A DNA stretch of 11,251 nt from Eubacterium sp. (GCA_003520145.1 DOVJ01000177.1:1-11251); one strand, 5' to 3'. Positions 1 through 7,273 are shown, numbered from the stretch's first letter. The notes: a model not told the origin generated them from the sequence alone. Made by a program: numbers and translations.

Positions 1-1163
1 CTCTTGGATTTTAGGTTCTCTTCAGCCTTTACCTCTAGTGGATACACATAATCCTTCTGTACGATAAGGTCTATCTCCAGCGTAGAGTTATCTCTTGAAT
101 AATAGTACACTTTTTCTCCGATAGCCTTGATTTCCTGCAACACGTACTGTTCTGTGAAAGCCCCTTTATATTCAACAAATGCGTTATTATTCACAAGAAC
201 ATCTCTTGAAGATACATCTGACATAGCCCCCAATAATCCTACATCAAGTATAAAAAGTTTGAATGTATCTATATCTTCATAAAACTTCAGCGGCTTTTCT
301 ACTTTCTTCACTCTTAGAACCTTATACAGTAAACCTGCATCTATAAGCCACTGTATGGCATTCTCGAACTCCTTGGCTCGCGCTCCTTTTTTTATCGCAC
401 CATAGACAAACTTTTTATTCTCTTTGGCAAGCTGAGCTGGAACAGAATCCCATACCATATTTACTTTAGGAAGTATCTTATCAGGCACATGCTTTGAAAA
501 ATCCTTTCGATAATCCGCAAGTATCTGATTCTGAATACTTCGAACTTTATTCAAATCGCCTTCTTCTATGTAGGACTTAACCGCTTCAGGCATCCCACCA
601 ACATAATAATATTGGCGCAACAGATCTATATATGTACTAGATAGAGTTGACAACTCACTCCACCTGTGTCCCTCCATAGAGCGAACCAGCATATCTTTAT
701 CTAACGCCTTTACAAATTCCTTAAAAGATAATGGATATATCGATATTTCATCCACTTTTCCAACTGGAAAGCCAGTGCCCTCATGCAATCCTATACCAAG
801 TAAACTTCCAGCCACAGCTATATGATACTCCGATGCATTTTCACAAAAATACTTCAATGCTGTGATTGCCGCAGGAACCACCTGAATCTCATCGAGCACT
901 ATAAGTGTTGTTTCCGGCTTAATATTGACACCTGTCAACGACGAAAATGCTCTGATTAACCGTTCGGTATCATAATCACTAAAAAGATTTTTCATATCAG
1001 CGGTTTTATCGCAATTTATATAGGCCATGCTTTCATACTCGTTATTACCGAATTCATTTAGAAGCCATGTCTTACCAACCTGCCTTGCACCACCAACAAT
1101 AAGAGGCTTTCTATCCGCTTTATTCTTCCATTCAATCAGTTTCCTATAAGCTAATCGTTCCAC
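1..1163 (-). CDS. AAA_14/DUF4143 family ATPase, paralogue 1 (C-terminus beyond left edge)
   Basis: About 387 residues are visible and the reading frame is open through the left edge. I translated it by hand from a GTG at 1163-1161, which has GGGAGG (1176-1171) seven bases upstream. Seen: Walker A GARQVGKT at residues 25-32, Walker B LIVLDE at about 87-92, a sensor-like AVAGSLLG stretch, the family-typical YYYVGGMPEAV segment in the middle, and near the edge a LEIDLIV ... PLEVKA pair that fits the D and ExK elements of a PD-(D/E)XK-type fold. Known: this is the arrangement of the AAA_14 N-terminal and DUF4143 C-terminal families; full-length members run to about 400-450 residues, so roughly 50 are probably missing here. 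Cellular role is not established. The gene has its own promoter with a 32-bp repeat array (1191-1318). The two other ATPases in the window are clear but distant paralogues. Confidence 0.9.
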   Translation of the reverse strand, partial: MERLAYRKLIEWKNKADRKPLIVGGARQVGKTWLLNEFGNNEYESMAYINCDKTADMKNLFSDYDTERLIRAFSSLTGVNIKPETTLIVLDEIQVVPAAITALKYFCENASEYHIAVAGSLLGIGLHEGTGFPVGKVDEISIYPLSFKEFVKALDKDMLVRSMEGHRWSELSTLSSTYIDLLRQYYYVGGMPEAVKSYIEEGDLNKVRSIQNQILADYRKDFSKHVPDKILPKVNMVWDSVPAQLAKENKKFVYGAIKKGARAKEFENAIQWLIDAGLLYKVLRVKKVEKPLKFYEDIDTFKLFILDVGLLGAMSDVSSRDVLVNNNAFVEYKGAFTEQYVLQEIKAIGEKVYYYSRDNSTLEIDLIVQKDYVYPLEVKAEENLKSK

Positions 1164-1184
1164 TTTGACACCTCCCTTTTCTTT

Positions 1185-1213
1185 ATGATACATTTTTATG
1201 AGGGAAAAATCAA
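1185..1213 (-). promoter_or_regulatory. Sigma-A-type promoter of ATPase 1, occupied by a repeat copy
   Basis: On the minus strand a -35 TTGATT (1213-1208) and a -10 TATCAT (1190-1185) are separated by 17 bp. The innermost copy of the repeat core (1205-1191) fills nearly all of the spacer and abuts the -10. A protein bound to the repeat would therefore be expected to block or remodel RNA polymerase. The distance to the GTG start leaves a leader of about 15-20 nt with a strong ribosome binding site. Confidence 0.65.
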
Positions 1214-1318
1214 GAGAATTCACACTTTTATGAGGGAAAGATTCTGGTTTTTTACATTTTTATGAGGGATAGATTCTGATTTTTTACATTTTCATGAGGG
1301 AAAATTGACAAGTTTTTC
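1191..1318. repeat. Four tandem 32-bp repeat units upstream of ATPase 1
   Basis: Units begin at 1191, 1223, 1255 and 1287, exactly 32 bp apart. The conserved core is CATTTTTATGAGGGA on the plus strand (variants CACTTTTATGAGGGA and CATTTTCATGAGGGA). The second and third units match in about 29 of 32 positions, including their flanks; the first and fourth match mainly in the core. The innermost unit lies within the ATPase 1 promoter and the outermost runs into the stop codon of ATPase 2 at 1319-1317. 32 bp is about three helical turns, so all copies face the same side of the DNA. Confidence 0.9.
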
Positions 1319-2669
1319 ACAACAATGCTGTCATATATAATGGCAGATATACTATTCCTTCTTCTACTTTCAGATCGCTAGTATGAAGAACATATGGTGT
1401 GTAAAGCTGTTGATTATATCTACGTATGAACTTTTTCAGTGAAGATAGAGTGTAGTTTTTACTTGATTTCACTTCAATCGGAGATATATTGTGACGATTG
1501 GTGATTTTACTTTTCGCAATCAGGAAGTCAATCTCCATCCGCGCCTCTGCATCCTCACGAGAAGGGTTCGAGTAAAAGAATAGCTTATGACCACTTGCGA
1601 TAAACATCTGAGCAACAATATTCTCCATAACCATGCCAAGGTCTATTTCGAGCTTTCCTAAAAGAAGCTTTTGGTATACACCATCACTAACTATGCTTTT
1701 TTCATCAAAACAATGACTGATTAGCAATCCTGTATCACTCATATAGCACTTCAAAAGTGTACGATCCCTGTTTAGATTTAGTCCGATATTCGGCTCAGTT
1801 GAGTTATAACAGTTATTCACGATCATTGCGTCTGACAGCCAGAACATTGCATCTTTGTATTTATCATACCTTGCGCCCTTTTCTATTGCAGAAAGCTTAA
1901 AATGCCTGTTCTGATTTTGAAGTTGCGACGGAATCTCGTCGAATATCGCTTCCACCTTCATCGCATAGCCTTTGGCATGTTTTCGAATATCCTCACGATA
2001 AAGCTTTAGAATTCGTCTTTTGGCAGCATCCACACCATAAAAATCATGTGTATCCACATACGCCTTTACTGCTTGTGGCATTCCACCTACAATCATATAT
2101 AACCTGAACAGGTCCATCGCTTTACGGTGAAGAGCTTGACCAAGAGGCTTTTGTTTTTGAAAACAATCCGTAATCAAATCATACATTGTCTCTTCACCGA
2201 TAGCCCATAAGAATTCCTCAAAATCCATCGGATACATATCGATTACATCCTCTTCTGATGGAATAAGGATTCCTTCAACATTCTCTCGAATTGAGATTAG
2301 TGAACCTGTTTCTATATAATCATATCTTCCATCCTCTACAAGATACTTGACAGCACTTCTTGCTCGTGGATATAGCTGTACTTCATCAAAAATAATCACT
2401 GATTCCCTCGGGTAGAGCTTCTTGTTATAGAGTGTAGAAATCTTCTGAAAAAGCATATCCAAGTTATCAAGATCATTCTCAAATATATCATATACTGCTT
2501 CACCGACTTTATTAAAATCGATAAGAATATAGCTGCGATATGCAGATTTAGCAAACTCCTCGACTATATAACTTTTGCCGACTCGTCGAGCTCCCTGTAC
2601 CATCAAAGCACTAGTGCCATTAGCTCGCTTCTTCCATTCAGCAAGATATTCAGTCATCTTTCTTTTCAT
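1317..2669 (-). CDS. AAA_14/DUF4143 family ATPase, paralogue 2
   Basis: A 450-residue protein when started at the ATG at 2669, which has AAAGGAG (2684-2678) eight bases upstream. The in-frame GTG at 2678 overlaps that ribosome binding site and is rejected. Seen: Walker A GARRVGKS at residues 26-33, Walker B VIIFDE at 91-96, IETGSLI as a sensor-1-like segment, the family-typical RLYMIVGGMPQAV, and a C-terminal MEIDFLI ... ISPIEVKSSK giving the D and ExK pattern of PD-(D/E)XK-like DUF4143 domains. Known: the family is common and often multi-copy in anaerobic bacteria and archaea, with no settled function. The gene is monocistronic as far as can be seen: it has its own promoter and 33-bp repeat array (2707-2790) and ends at the outermost unit of the ATPase 1 array. 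I see no terminator after it. Confidence 0.92.
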   Translation of the reverse strand: MKRKMTEYLAEWKKRANGTSALMVQGARRVGKSYIVEEFAKSAYRSYILIDFNKVGEAVYDIFENDLDNLDMLFQKISTLYNKKLYPRESVIIFDEVQLYPRARSAVKYLVEDGRYDYIETGSLISIRENVEGILIPSEEDVIDMYPMDFEEFLWAIGEETMYDLITDCFQKQKPLGQALHRKAMDLFRLYMIVGGMPQAVKAYVDTHDFYGVDAAKRRILKLYREDIRKHAKGYAMKVEAIFDEIPSQLQNQNRHFKLSAIEKGARYDKYKDAMFWLSDAMIVNNCYNSTEPNIGLNLNRDRTLLKCYMSDTGLLISHCFDEKSIVSDGVYQKLLLGKLEIDLGMVMENIVAQMFIASGHKLFFYSNPSREDAEARMEIDFLIAKSKITNRHNISPIEVKSSKNYTLSSLKKFIRRYNQQLYTPYVLHTSDLKVEEGIVYLPLYMTALL

Positions 2670-2700
2670 GTTGCTCACTCCTTTCGGTGTTACTATCTAT

Positions 2701-2728
2701 AGTATAACACAAATCAAGAAGTTTTCAA
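2701..2728 (-). promoter_or_regulatory. Sigma-A-type promoter of ATPase 2, occupied by a repeat copy
   Basis: Minus-strand -35 TTGAAA (2728-2723) and -10 TATACT (2706-2701) are 16 bp apart. The innermost repeat core (2719-2707) fills the spacer and abuts the -10, the same placement as at ATPase 1 although the repeat sequence is unrelated. Expected regulation is repression or remodelling by whatever binds the repeat. Confidence 0.65.
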
Positions 2729-2790
2729 GCGCAAAAACAACACAAATCAAGATTTTTATATCGCCTAATACTACACAAATCAAGATTTTC
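2707..2790. repeat. Three direct repeats at 33-bp spacing upstream of ATPase 2
   Basis: The 13-bp core ACACAAATCAAGA (plus strand) occurs without mismatch at 2707, 2740 and 2773, exactly 33 bp apart. Conservation extends a few bases into TTTT after the second and third copies. The intervening 15-20 bp are not conserved. The outermost copy ends a base or two before the stop codon of the 480-residue gene (2794-2792). Confidence 0.9.
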
Positions 2791-2791
2791 C

Positions 2792-4234
2792 CTAATCATT
2801 CTTAAATCCTAAGAACTTCTTCAGTTCCTCATCCTTCATAAGATTCTCCTTAGCCAGCCCAAATGACGCACTAACTATCTCAAGGTAGCGATCCAAGAAT
2901 TCACCATAGGTCTTAGCCTCAAAGCAACTAGGCATGATGAAGAACTCACGGCTTCCGCCTGCTACGCGATCACCTGCTGTAACACTGACCTTATAGTCAC
3001 CTGTCTTAAGCTTGTAGAAGGTGTAGTTCTCGAGATTCCAACCGTGCATGTCCACATGACCCACCTTACTTACTGGAACCGAATGGCTGCCAACTACCGG
3101 ATTAGCTCTAAGTGCTGCCTCCTGGTAATCATGCTCAACACTCTCTATGAAGTCATCGGCCTTGGCGCAGTCACACACAAAGTGTTCGCCGCCATCTTTG
3201 TACCATACGGTGAATTCAAGCTCGCCTCTACATTTCTCAATTGCGTAGTGAGTGGTTATCATGCTCTCTTCAAACCATGTGTAATCGCGCTTAACATTCT
3301 CATATGCCTTCTTAAGGTAAGGCTCTATGTCTAGTCCTAAGCTGAACTTCTCATCGGGATTGTTATTCTTCACAGTGTCTCTTGTGTAATCGCACAGGAA
3401 ATCTATGAATTCCTCAGATGTCGTGCCATCGTTCCACTGCCAGATTACCTTGCGGCCATCATATGTTCCGTCATCGCGTCCAAATACGTACTTGCCATGA
3501 CGTGGCGCAATCACGTACTCCTGTTTTTTCTTCATGATCTCTACACTTGCCCACGGATAGTCCTTCTTAAGCTTCTCGCAGGCTTTCTCATAGTATACTT
3601 CGATATCTGTGCCGTAACGAAAGAGCTTAGGATCTACTGTAGGATTGCGATTAAGCTCATCCTCATGTTCTCGCTCACGTCTTGCTTCTTCCTCACGGTC
3701 AAACACATCATCGTTGCTTAGAGGTGCCCATACCCACACTTTATCCATGCTATAACTACTCAGTGCTGGCGCGTATATGAAAGCACCATCACCTGAAGAA
3801 TACTCATTCCAACGACCAACAGCAAGTGATCCATCTGTAAGTATCAGAAAGCAATACTGCTCTTCTCTTGGGAATTCACCCATCTCTGTGGACTTAAAGC
3901 CACTTAACTGCAGCGAATAAGCGTCCTCTTTTTCAGGACCTACGTTGATCCACTCCACTGAATCGTCATCCATGCAGTTACTGGCGTTATAACGGTTAAG
4001 CTCATGCCACTTAGATACCTCGGATGCATCCACTGTATCTGCAGTTCCACGGATGAATTCGCCTTCCACTATGTTGCTTTTGCCATCACCTTTTGAACAC
4101 CAACTACCGCCGGTGTGGCGACCATCCTTCAGTTCTAGAAGGCAGAATTCGCCATAATCGGGTTGATCACCGACCTTCAGATCATGGAAATTGTTGAATG
4201 ATAATGTTAGTTTTGTGTAGTCGCATTTGAACAT
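2792..4234 (-). CDS. Uncharacterised 480-residue protein with internally duplicated domains
   Basis: I do not recognise a named family. The sequence suggests at least three parts. Residues about 28-80 and 125-172 look like two copies of one module (FCLLELKDG ... WCSKGDG against YCFLILTDG ... RWNEYSSGDG). A charged helical linker (about 176-196, rich in E and R) follows. Residues about 201-293 and 293-379 are two copies of a second module, each opening with a D-K-F/LF...G-DIE-Y-KA-E-KRDYPW-like segment and closing with NNNP or RANP. The remaining 100 residues form a distinct C-terminal part. There is no signal peptide or membrane segment, so it is probably cytoplasmic. The start lies 22 bp after the ATPase 3 stop codon with only a modest AAAGG site, so the two genes very likely share the ATPase 3 promoter. 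By context it may be a partner or cargo of that ATPase. Confidence 0.85.
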   Translation of the reverse strand: MFKCDYTKLTLSFNNFHDLKVGDQPDYGEFCLLELKDGRHTGGSWCSKGDGKSNIVEGEFIRGTADTVDASEVSKWHELNRYNASNCMDDDSVEWINVGPEKEDAYSLQLSGFKSTEMGEFPREEQYCFLILTDGSLAVGRWNEYSSGDGAFIYAPALSSYSMDKVWVWAPLSNDDVFDREEEARREREHEDELNRNPTVDPKLFRYGTDIEVYYEKACEKLKKDYPWASVEIMKKKQEYVIAPRHGKYVFGRDDGTYDGRKVIWQWNDGTTSEEFIDFLCDYTRDTVKNNNPDEKFSLGLDIEPYLKKAYENVKRDYTWFEESMITTHYAIEKCRGELEFTVWYKDGGEHFVCDCAKADDFIESVEHDYQEAALRANPVVGSHSVPVSKVGHVDMHGWNLENYTFYKLKTGDYKVSVTAGDRVAGGSREFFIMPSCFEAKTYGEFLDRYLEIVSASFGLAKENLMKDEELKKFLGFKND

Positions 4235-4256
4235 GTTATGACCAGCCTTTCTCTTT

Positions 4257-5600
4257 TCACATATGGGTTAAAAAACCTATCGCATACAAAGGCAATATTA
4301 TGAAACCCTCTCCGCTACCGACATTGGTATCAGCGAACTTGATTGCAGAGTGCTTTCCATACTTCTCCTGATTGGCTATGACGTACTTCATACTAGTAGC
4401 TCGGTTATTAGTCGCTTTGCATTCTACTATGTTCACTTCTTCATTCTTTTCAAACAGGAAATCCAATTCTGGAGAACCACTCGGAGCATGGAAGTAGTAA
4501 AGTGGCATCCCTTGCGCAGCCAATGCGGATGCAATCATGTTTTCAGCAATAGCACCCTTATATGCACTGATATTGCCTCTAAGTATCTCTTGTGGAACTT
4601 CATCACCTAACTGGGATATCAATAATCCAGTATCGACATAAAAGACCTTGAATTCAGTCGGTATCTTAACTCCCTCAAGTGGGAAAGATAACTCCTTTGT
4701 GTTATAAGCTTTTACCACGATTCCAACATCCTCAAGATACTGTAATCCATCAGCTTTCTCAGGCGAATGCCCCTTTACATGTACCAAACTATACTGAAAC
4801 TTCTTATATTCCTTCGATAATTGGGTCGGCAAAGAATCAAGACAGGCTTCCGCCCTTAATTTCAACACTTCATTTATAGCATCTTTGCCATGGTTATCCT
4901 TACATCTTCCAAAATCATCTTTTATTGAACTTATTATTCTTCTTTGAACAGTTCTCACCGCATTCAGATCATGAGTGGCCAAGAAGGTATTCACAGCCTC
5001 TGGCATTCCGCCGACAATAAGATACTGCATATATAGTGAACGCATACTCTCATGGATCGTTCTTTCTATCGATTTACGCTTCTCAAGACATCGACCTACA
5101 TACTCAATAACCTCATCTCTAAGACCCGAATTTATGATGAATTCCTTAAATGTTAACGGAAACATCGTAATCTGTTCCTCATAGCCTACTGGAACACCTC
5201 TTGTATACGGAGTTCTAAAACCCTTCACTCCAAGAAAACTGCCCGTAGCTATCACGTCATATCTTCCGTCTATATCCCAGTACTTCAAGGAGCTTCTTGC
5301 ATTCGGACAATCCTGTATCTCATCTAAGATAATCAAAGTCTTCCCAGGAACAAATCTGGCATCTCTAATAACAGATGATATCGATAAGACCATCTGATCA
5401 ATATCGAAATCACCTTCAAAAGCATAATGCACCTGGCTATTAGCTCTTAAGTCTATATATACGCAATTCTCATAGAATTCTTCGCCAAACTGACGAACAA
5501 TATAAGTTTTTCCTATCTGTCTCAATCCCTTGATAACCAACGGATGGTGAGTCCGGCTTTTCCAGTTTATCAAACTGTCCCAAATCTTTCTTTTAAGCAT
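4257..5600 (-). CDS. AAA_14/DUF4143 family ATPase, paralogue 3
   Basis: A 447-residue protein started at the ATG at 5600, which has GGAGG seven bases upstream. The reading frame stays open to a TTG at 5639, but that codon lies upstream of the -10 box and cannot be in the mRNA from this promoter. Seen: Walker A GLRQIGKT at residues 25-32, Walker B LIILDE at 89-94, IATGSFLG, the family segment YLIVGGMPEAV, and a C-terminal PELDFLF ... NIVECKA, where the D and E-x-K match the PD-(D/E)XK-like pattern of DUF4143. It heads a probable two-gene operon with the 480-residue gene 22 bp downstream. Its promoter carries a 32-bp repeat array, and a long inverted repeat could hide its ribosome binding site in transcripts that start further upstream. 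Family membership is sure; biological role is not. Confidence 0.92.
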   Translation of the reverse strand: MLKRKIWDSLINWKSRTHHPLVIKGLRQIGKTYIVRQFGEEFYENCVYIDLRANSQVHYAFEGDFDIDQMVLSISSVIRDARFVPGKTLIILDEIQDCPNARSSLKYWDIDGRYDVIATGSFLGVKGFRTPYTRGVPVGYEEQITMFPLTFKEFIINSGLRDEVIEYVGRCLEKRKSIERTIHESMRSLYMQYLIVGGMPEAVNTFLATHDLNAVRTVQRRIISSIKDDFGRCKDNHGKDAINEVLKLRAEACLDSLPTQLSKEYKKFQYSLVHVKGHSPEKADGLQYLEDVGIVVKAYNTKELSFPLEGVKIPTEFKVFYVDTGLLISQLGDEVPQEILRGNISAYKGAIAENMIASALAAQGMPLYYFHAPSGSPELDFLFEKNEEVNIVECKATNNRATSMKYVIANQEKYGKHSAIKFADTNVGSGEGFIILPLYAIGFLTHM

Positions 5601-5606
5601 ATAAAA

Positions 5607-5673
5607 ACCTCCGCATATCCCCTTACATATATTATACAAAATGTTTTGTCATTTTTCAAGGGATAGCGGAGGT
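5607..5673 (-). promoter_or_regulatory. Inverted repeat able to sequester the ATPase 3 ribosome binding site in read-through RNA
   Basis: On the plus strand ACCTCCGC (5607-5614) plus the following TATCCC-CTT region pairs with AAGGGATAGCGGAGGT (5658-5673): 16 paired positions with two single-base bulges. In a minus-strand RNA that enters from upstream, the 5' arm would bind the GGAGG ribosome binding site of the ATPase. RNA started at the gene's own promoter (-10 at 5636-5631) lacks that arm, so its site stays free. The pairing is seen; the regulatory effect is inferred. Confidence 0.5.
5631..5659 (-). promoter_or_regulatory. Near-consensus sigma-A promoter of ATPase 3 overlapped by a repeat copy
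   Basis: Minus-strand -35 TTGAAA (5659-5654), a 17-bp spacer and -10 TATAAT (5636-5631). The innermost repeat copy (5644-5665) covers the -35 and much of the spacer. This is the best promoter in the window by sequence, so tight control by a repeat-binding factor would make sense. Confidence 0.75.
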
Positions 5674-5731
5674 GATTTTGTCATTTTTCAAGGGATAACA
5701 AGAGGAGTTTTGTCATTTTTCTGAGGATATT
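5644..5731. repeat. Three direct repeats at 32-bp spacing upstream of ATPase 3
   Basis: TTTTGTCATTTTTC (plus strand) begins at 5644, 5676 and 5708, exactly 32 bp apart. The conserved unit is about 22-24 bp, continuing as AAGGGATA in the inner two copies and TGAGGATA in the outer one; the 8-10 bp between copies vary. The outermost copy overlaps the last codons and TGA stop (5715-5713) of the DUF7674-like gene. A fourth, detached copy lies at 8402-8425. Confidence 0.9.
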
Positions 5732-6087
5732 GCCCACTTTCCCACATCATCAGCAGCCTTCCTCGTTTCCTCACCAAAAAATCCAGCACATTGACTTATT
5801 ACACCCTTTTCTTCACTCAGAAGATTTTCAAGAACGGTGAATTCTACAACTTCCGCAATCCTAGAATCCCCTGACTTCTCCATCTTCTCAAAGAACTCGA
5901 ACGCCTTCATAGCCTTATCAGGCGCTTCTTGTACAATCATAATAACATAAGGAACAACTACCATGCCGAATACAACATGTATTCCATCTTGTATATCGGC
6001 ACCAGTTTCTTCTTCTTTCTTCTTGAAGTATTCAATATCTTCAGGAAATAATGATATGAATTCAGTATATAGGTTTTCGTAAGTCAT
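5713..6087 (-). CDS. DUF7674-like putative immunity protein
   Basis: A 124-residue acidic, helical, soluble protein. The pattern of an N-terminal FISLFPE, a central VVPYVIMIV strand-like segment, then KAFEFFEKMEKSGDSRIAEVVEFTVLENL resembles the small DUF7674 proteins found beside polymorphic toxins; I recognise this by eye and cannot confirm it by search. The ATG at 6087 lies one base after the TAA of the toxin-like gene, and its ribosome binding site GGGAGGG is inside the end of that gene, so the two are translationally linked, as usual for a toxin and its immunity partner. Probable role: binding and neutralising the upstream toxin domain. Its last codons and stop lie inside the outermost repeat of the ATPase 3 array. 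Confidence 0.6.
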   Translation of the reverse strand: MTYENLYTEFISLFPEDIEYFKKKEEETGADIQDGIHVVFGMVVVPYVIMIVQEAPDKAMKAFEFFEKMEKSGDSRIAEVVEFTVLENLLSEEKGVISQCAGFFGEETRKAADDVGKWAISSEK

Positions 6088-6088
6088 A

Positions 6089-6505
6089 TTATCCCTCCCA
6101 TTCTACTATTGCTTTTCTTAAGCTTTTTAACAATTTCGCAGCCATTTTTCTTTCTGATTTCTTTAATGATTCTTTCAATACCCTATTTGATAGATATTTC
6201 GACATATCCACGGCTTTTTGATAATGACTGTTACCCATACGTCCAGTATTCAAACCCGTTCTTTTTTCAAATTTTAAAATTGAAGCAGTTCCACCATCTC
6301 CAATAAAACTGCCCTCGCGATACAATTGCATCACTGCATTTCTCAATTTCTTATTCCTAGCATATTTAAGAAGACGTTCTCTCCTATTAACACCAATCCA
6401 TTTCTTATATTTCGCTGGAAGAACACCGCCGTTAGGACCTACATAAAAATCTATTTTCCTGTCATCTTGTTTCTTTCCAAAGCCTCCATGAAATCCTCCA
6501 CCCAT
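6089..6505 (-). CDS. Free-standing polymorphic-toxin-like C-terminal domain
   Basis: A 138-residue basic protein. A glycine-rich start (MGGGFHGGFG) leads into DFYVGPNGGVLPAKYKKWIG (residues 19-38), a type of linker I know from the junction before the toxic tip of secreted polymorphic toxins. The rest (about 50-135) carries LRNAVMQLYREGSFIGDGGTA, then GNSHYQKAV and a lysine-rich helical tail, resembling small C-terminal toxin domains; nuclease activity is plausible but unproven. It has no secretion or trafficking domain, so it is either an intracellular toxin-antitoxin-type effector or a displaced toxin tip. ATG 6505-6503 overlaps the stop of the DUF4417 gene (TAATG), with GGGGAGG ten bases upstream. 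The next gene looks like its immunity partner. Confidence 0.55.
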   Translation of the reverse strand: MGGGFHGGFGKKQDDRKIDFYVGPNGGVLPAKYKKWIGVNRRERLLKYARNKKLRNAVMQLYREGSFIGDGGTASILKFEKRTGLNTGRMGNSHYQKAVDMSKYLSNRVLKESLKKSERKMAAKLLKSLRKAIVEWEG

Positions 6506-7164
6506 TATCTTTTCACCTCCCCGTAAAAAGAAACAGGTTTGACGAGCACTACATTTATCCCTTGGCTTTTTAGATACATTATATTCCCTGGAGCAACCCC
6601 ATAAAAAACAATCGTTTCTGGTTCAAGTCGATTCGCAACATATTCAATGCCTTTTTCAAAAAGATTTCTATATGTTTTAACCTTTATACATCCAAGAGTA
6701 CCTATAGCGATAATGCTATGTTTAGAAATACCATCACAACAACATTCAAATGTCCTTACATCTCCAAAACGTATATTAGGTATAACTCTTATACCTTTTG
6801 ATTGTAAAAAAGAACCTATAACCCTACTTCTAAATATATTCCATATCTGCATTGAAAATGGCATATCATAATATAAACTAAAATCTGGAGTGATAACACC
6901 TTCAAATCTAGATAATTGTTCAATATACCTCGTCGGATTATTCCATATCCTCTCAAATAAGAAATCATCTTCATAAAAGCAAACCCATTGATGAAAATCT
7001 TTTTTCTCTTTCATAGCCTTAGAAAAAGGGATCAACCTGCTAGGAATCTTATGTTCCTCTCTAATCACAGGAAACTCATATTCCCCATCATACTTAGCTG
7101 ATTTGAGAATAGAAGCATGAAAAACATCAACACAACCGCCTCGCTGACAATTAGCTTTAGCCAT
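6505..7164 (-). CDS. DUF4417 family protein
   Basis: A 219-residue soluble protein. Hallmarks seen: SRLIPFSKA (42-50), FYEDDFLFERIWNNPTRY (63-80), GVITPDFSLYYDMPFSMQIWN (89-109), RSRVIGSFLQSKGIRVIPNIRFGD (112-135) and the cysteine-rich FECCCDGI (139-146) with C159. These fit DUF4417, a family of unknown function frequent in phages, plasmids and islands of Firmicutes. C6 and C11 at the N-terminus plus C141-C143 and C159 could form a metal site, which is a guess. ATG at 7164 has AAGGAG nine bases upstream. Its TAA overlaps the start of the toxin-like gene, so it belongs to the same transcript as the toxin and immunity genes; a role in expressing, modifying or delivering the toxin would fit but is not shown. 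Confidence 0.75.
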   Translation of the reverse strand: MAKANCQRGGCVDVFHASILKSAKYDGEYEFPVIREEHKIPSRLIPFSKAMKEKKDFHQWVCFYEDDFLFERIWNNPTRYIEQLSRFEGVITPDFSLYYDMPFSMQIWNIFRSRVIGSFLQSKGIRVIPNIRFGDVRTFECCCDGISKHSIIAIGTLGCIKVKTYRNLFEKGIEYVANRLEPETIVFYGVAPGNIMYLKSQGINVVLVKPVSFYGEVKR

Positions 7165-7273
7165 ATATTAGTTCTCCTTCAAATAAAAGTATTCGAAAGA
7201 AATAAGCGCTTAATCTTTCTATTCCAAATCTAGCATACTTTCTTCCCTCTCTCTAAGAACGATTTTCGGGATT

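Noticed and set aside
1191..1318. Regular repeats of about 32 bp look like a small CRISPR array
   Set aside because: The conserved core is only about 15 bp, two of the units share their flanks as well, there is no leader or cas gene, and the innermost unit is part of a promoter. The other two arrays behave the same way.
5601..5639. Upstream TTG start that would lengthen ATPase 3 by 13 residues
   Set aside because: It lies upstream of the TATAAT box of the gene's own promoter, and the ATG at 5600 has a well-placed GGAGG.
7203..7212. TAAGCGCTTA palindrome upstream of the DUF4417 gene
   Set aside because: Short, single copy, and no convincing -35/-10 pair around it, so I do not call an operator or promoter here.
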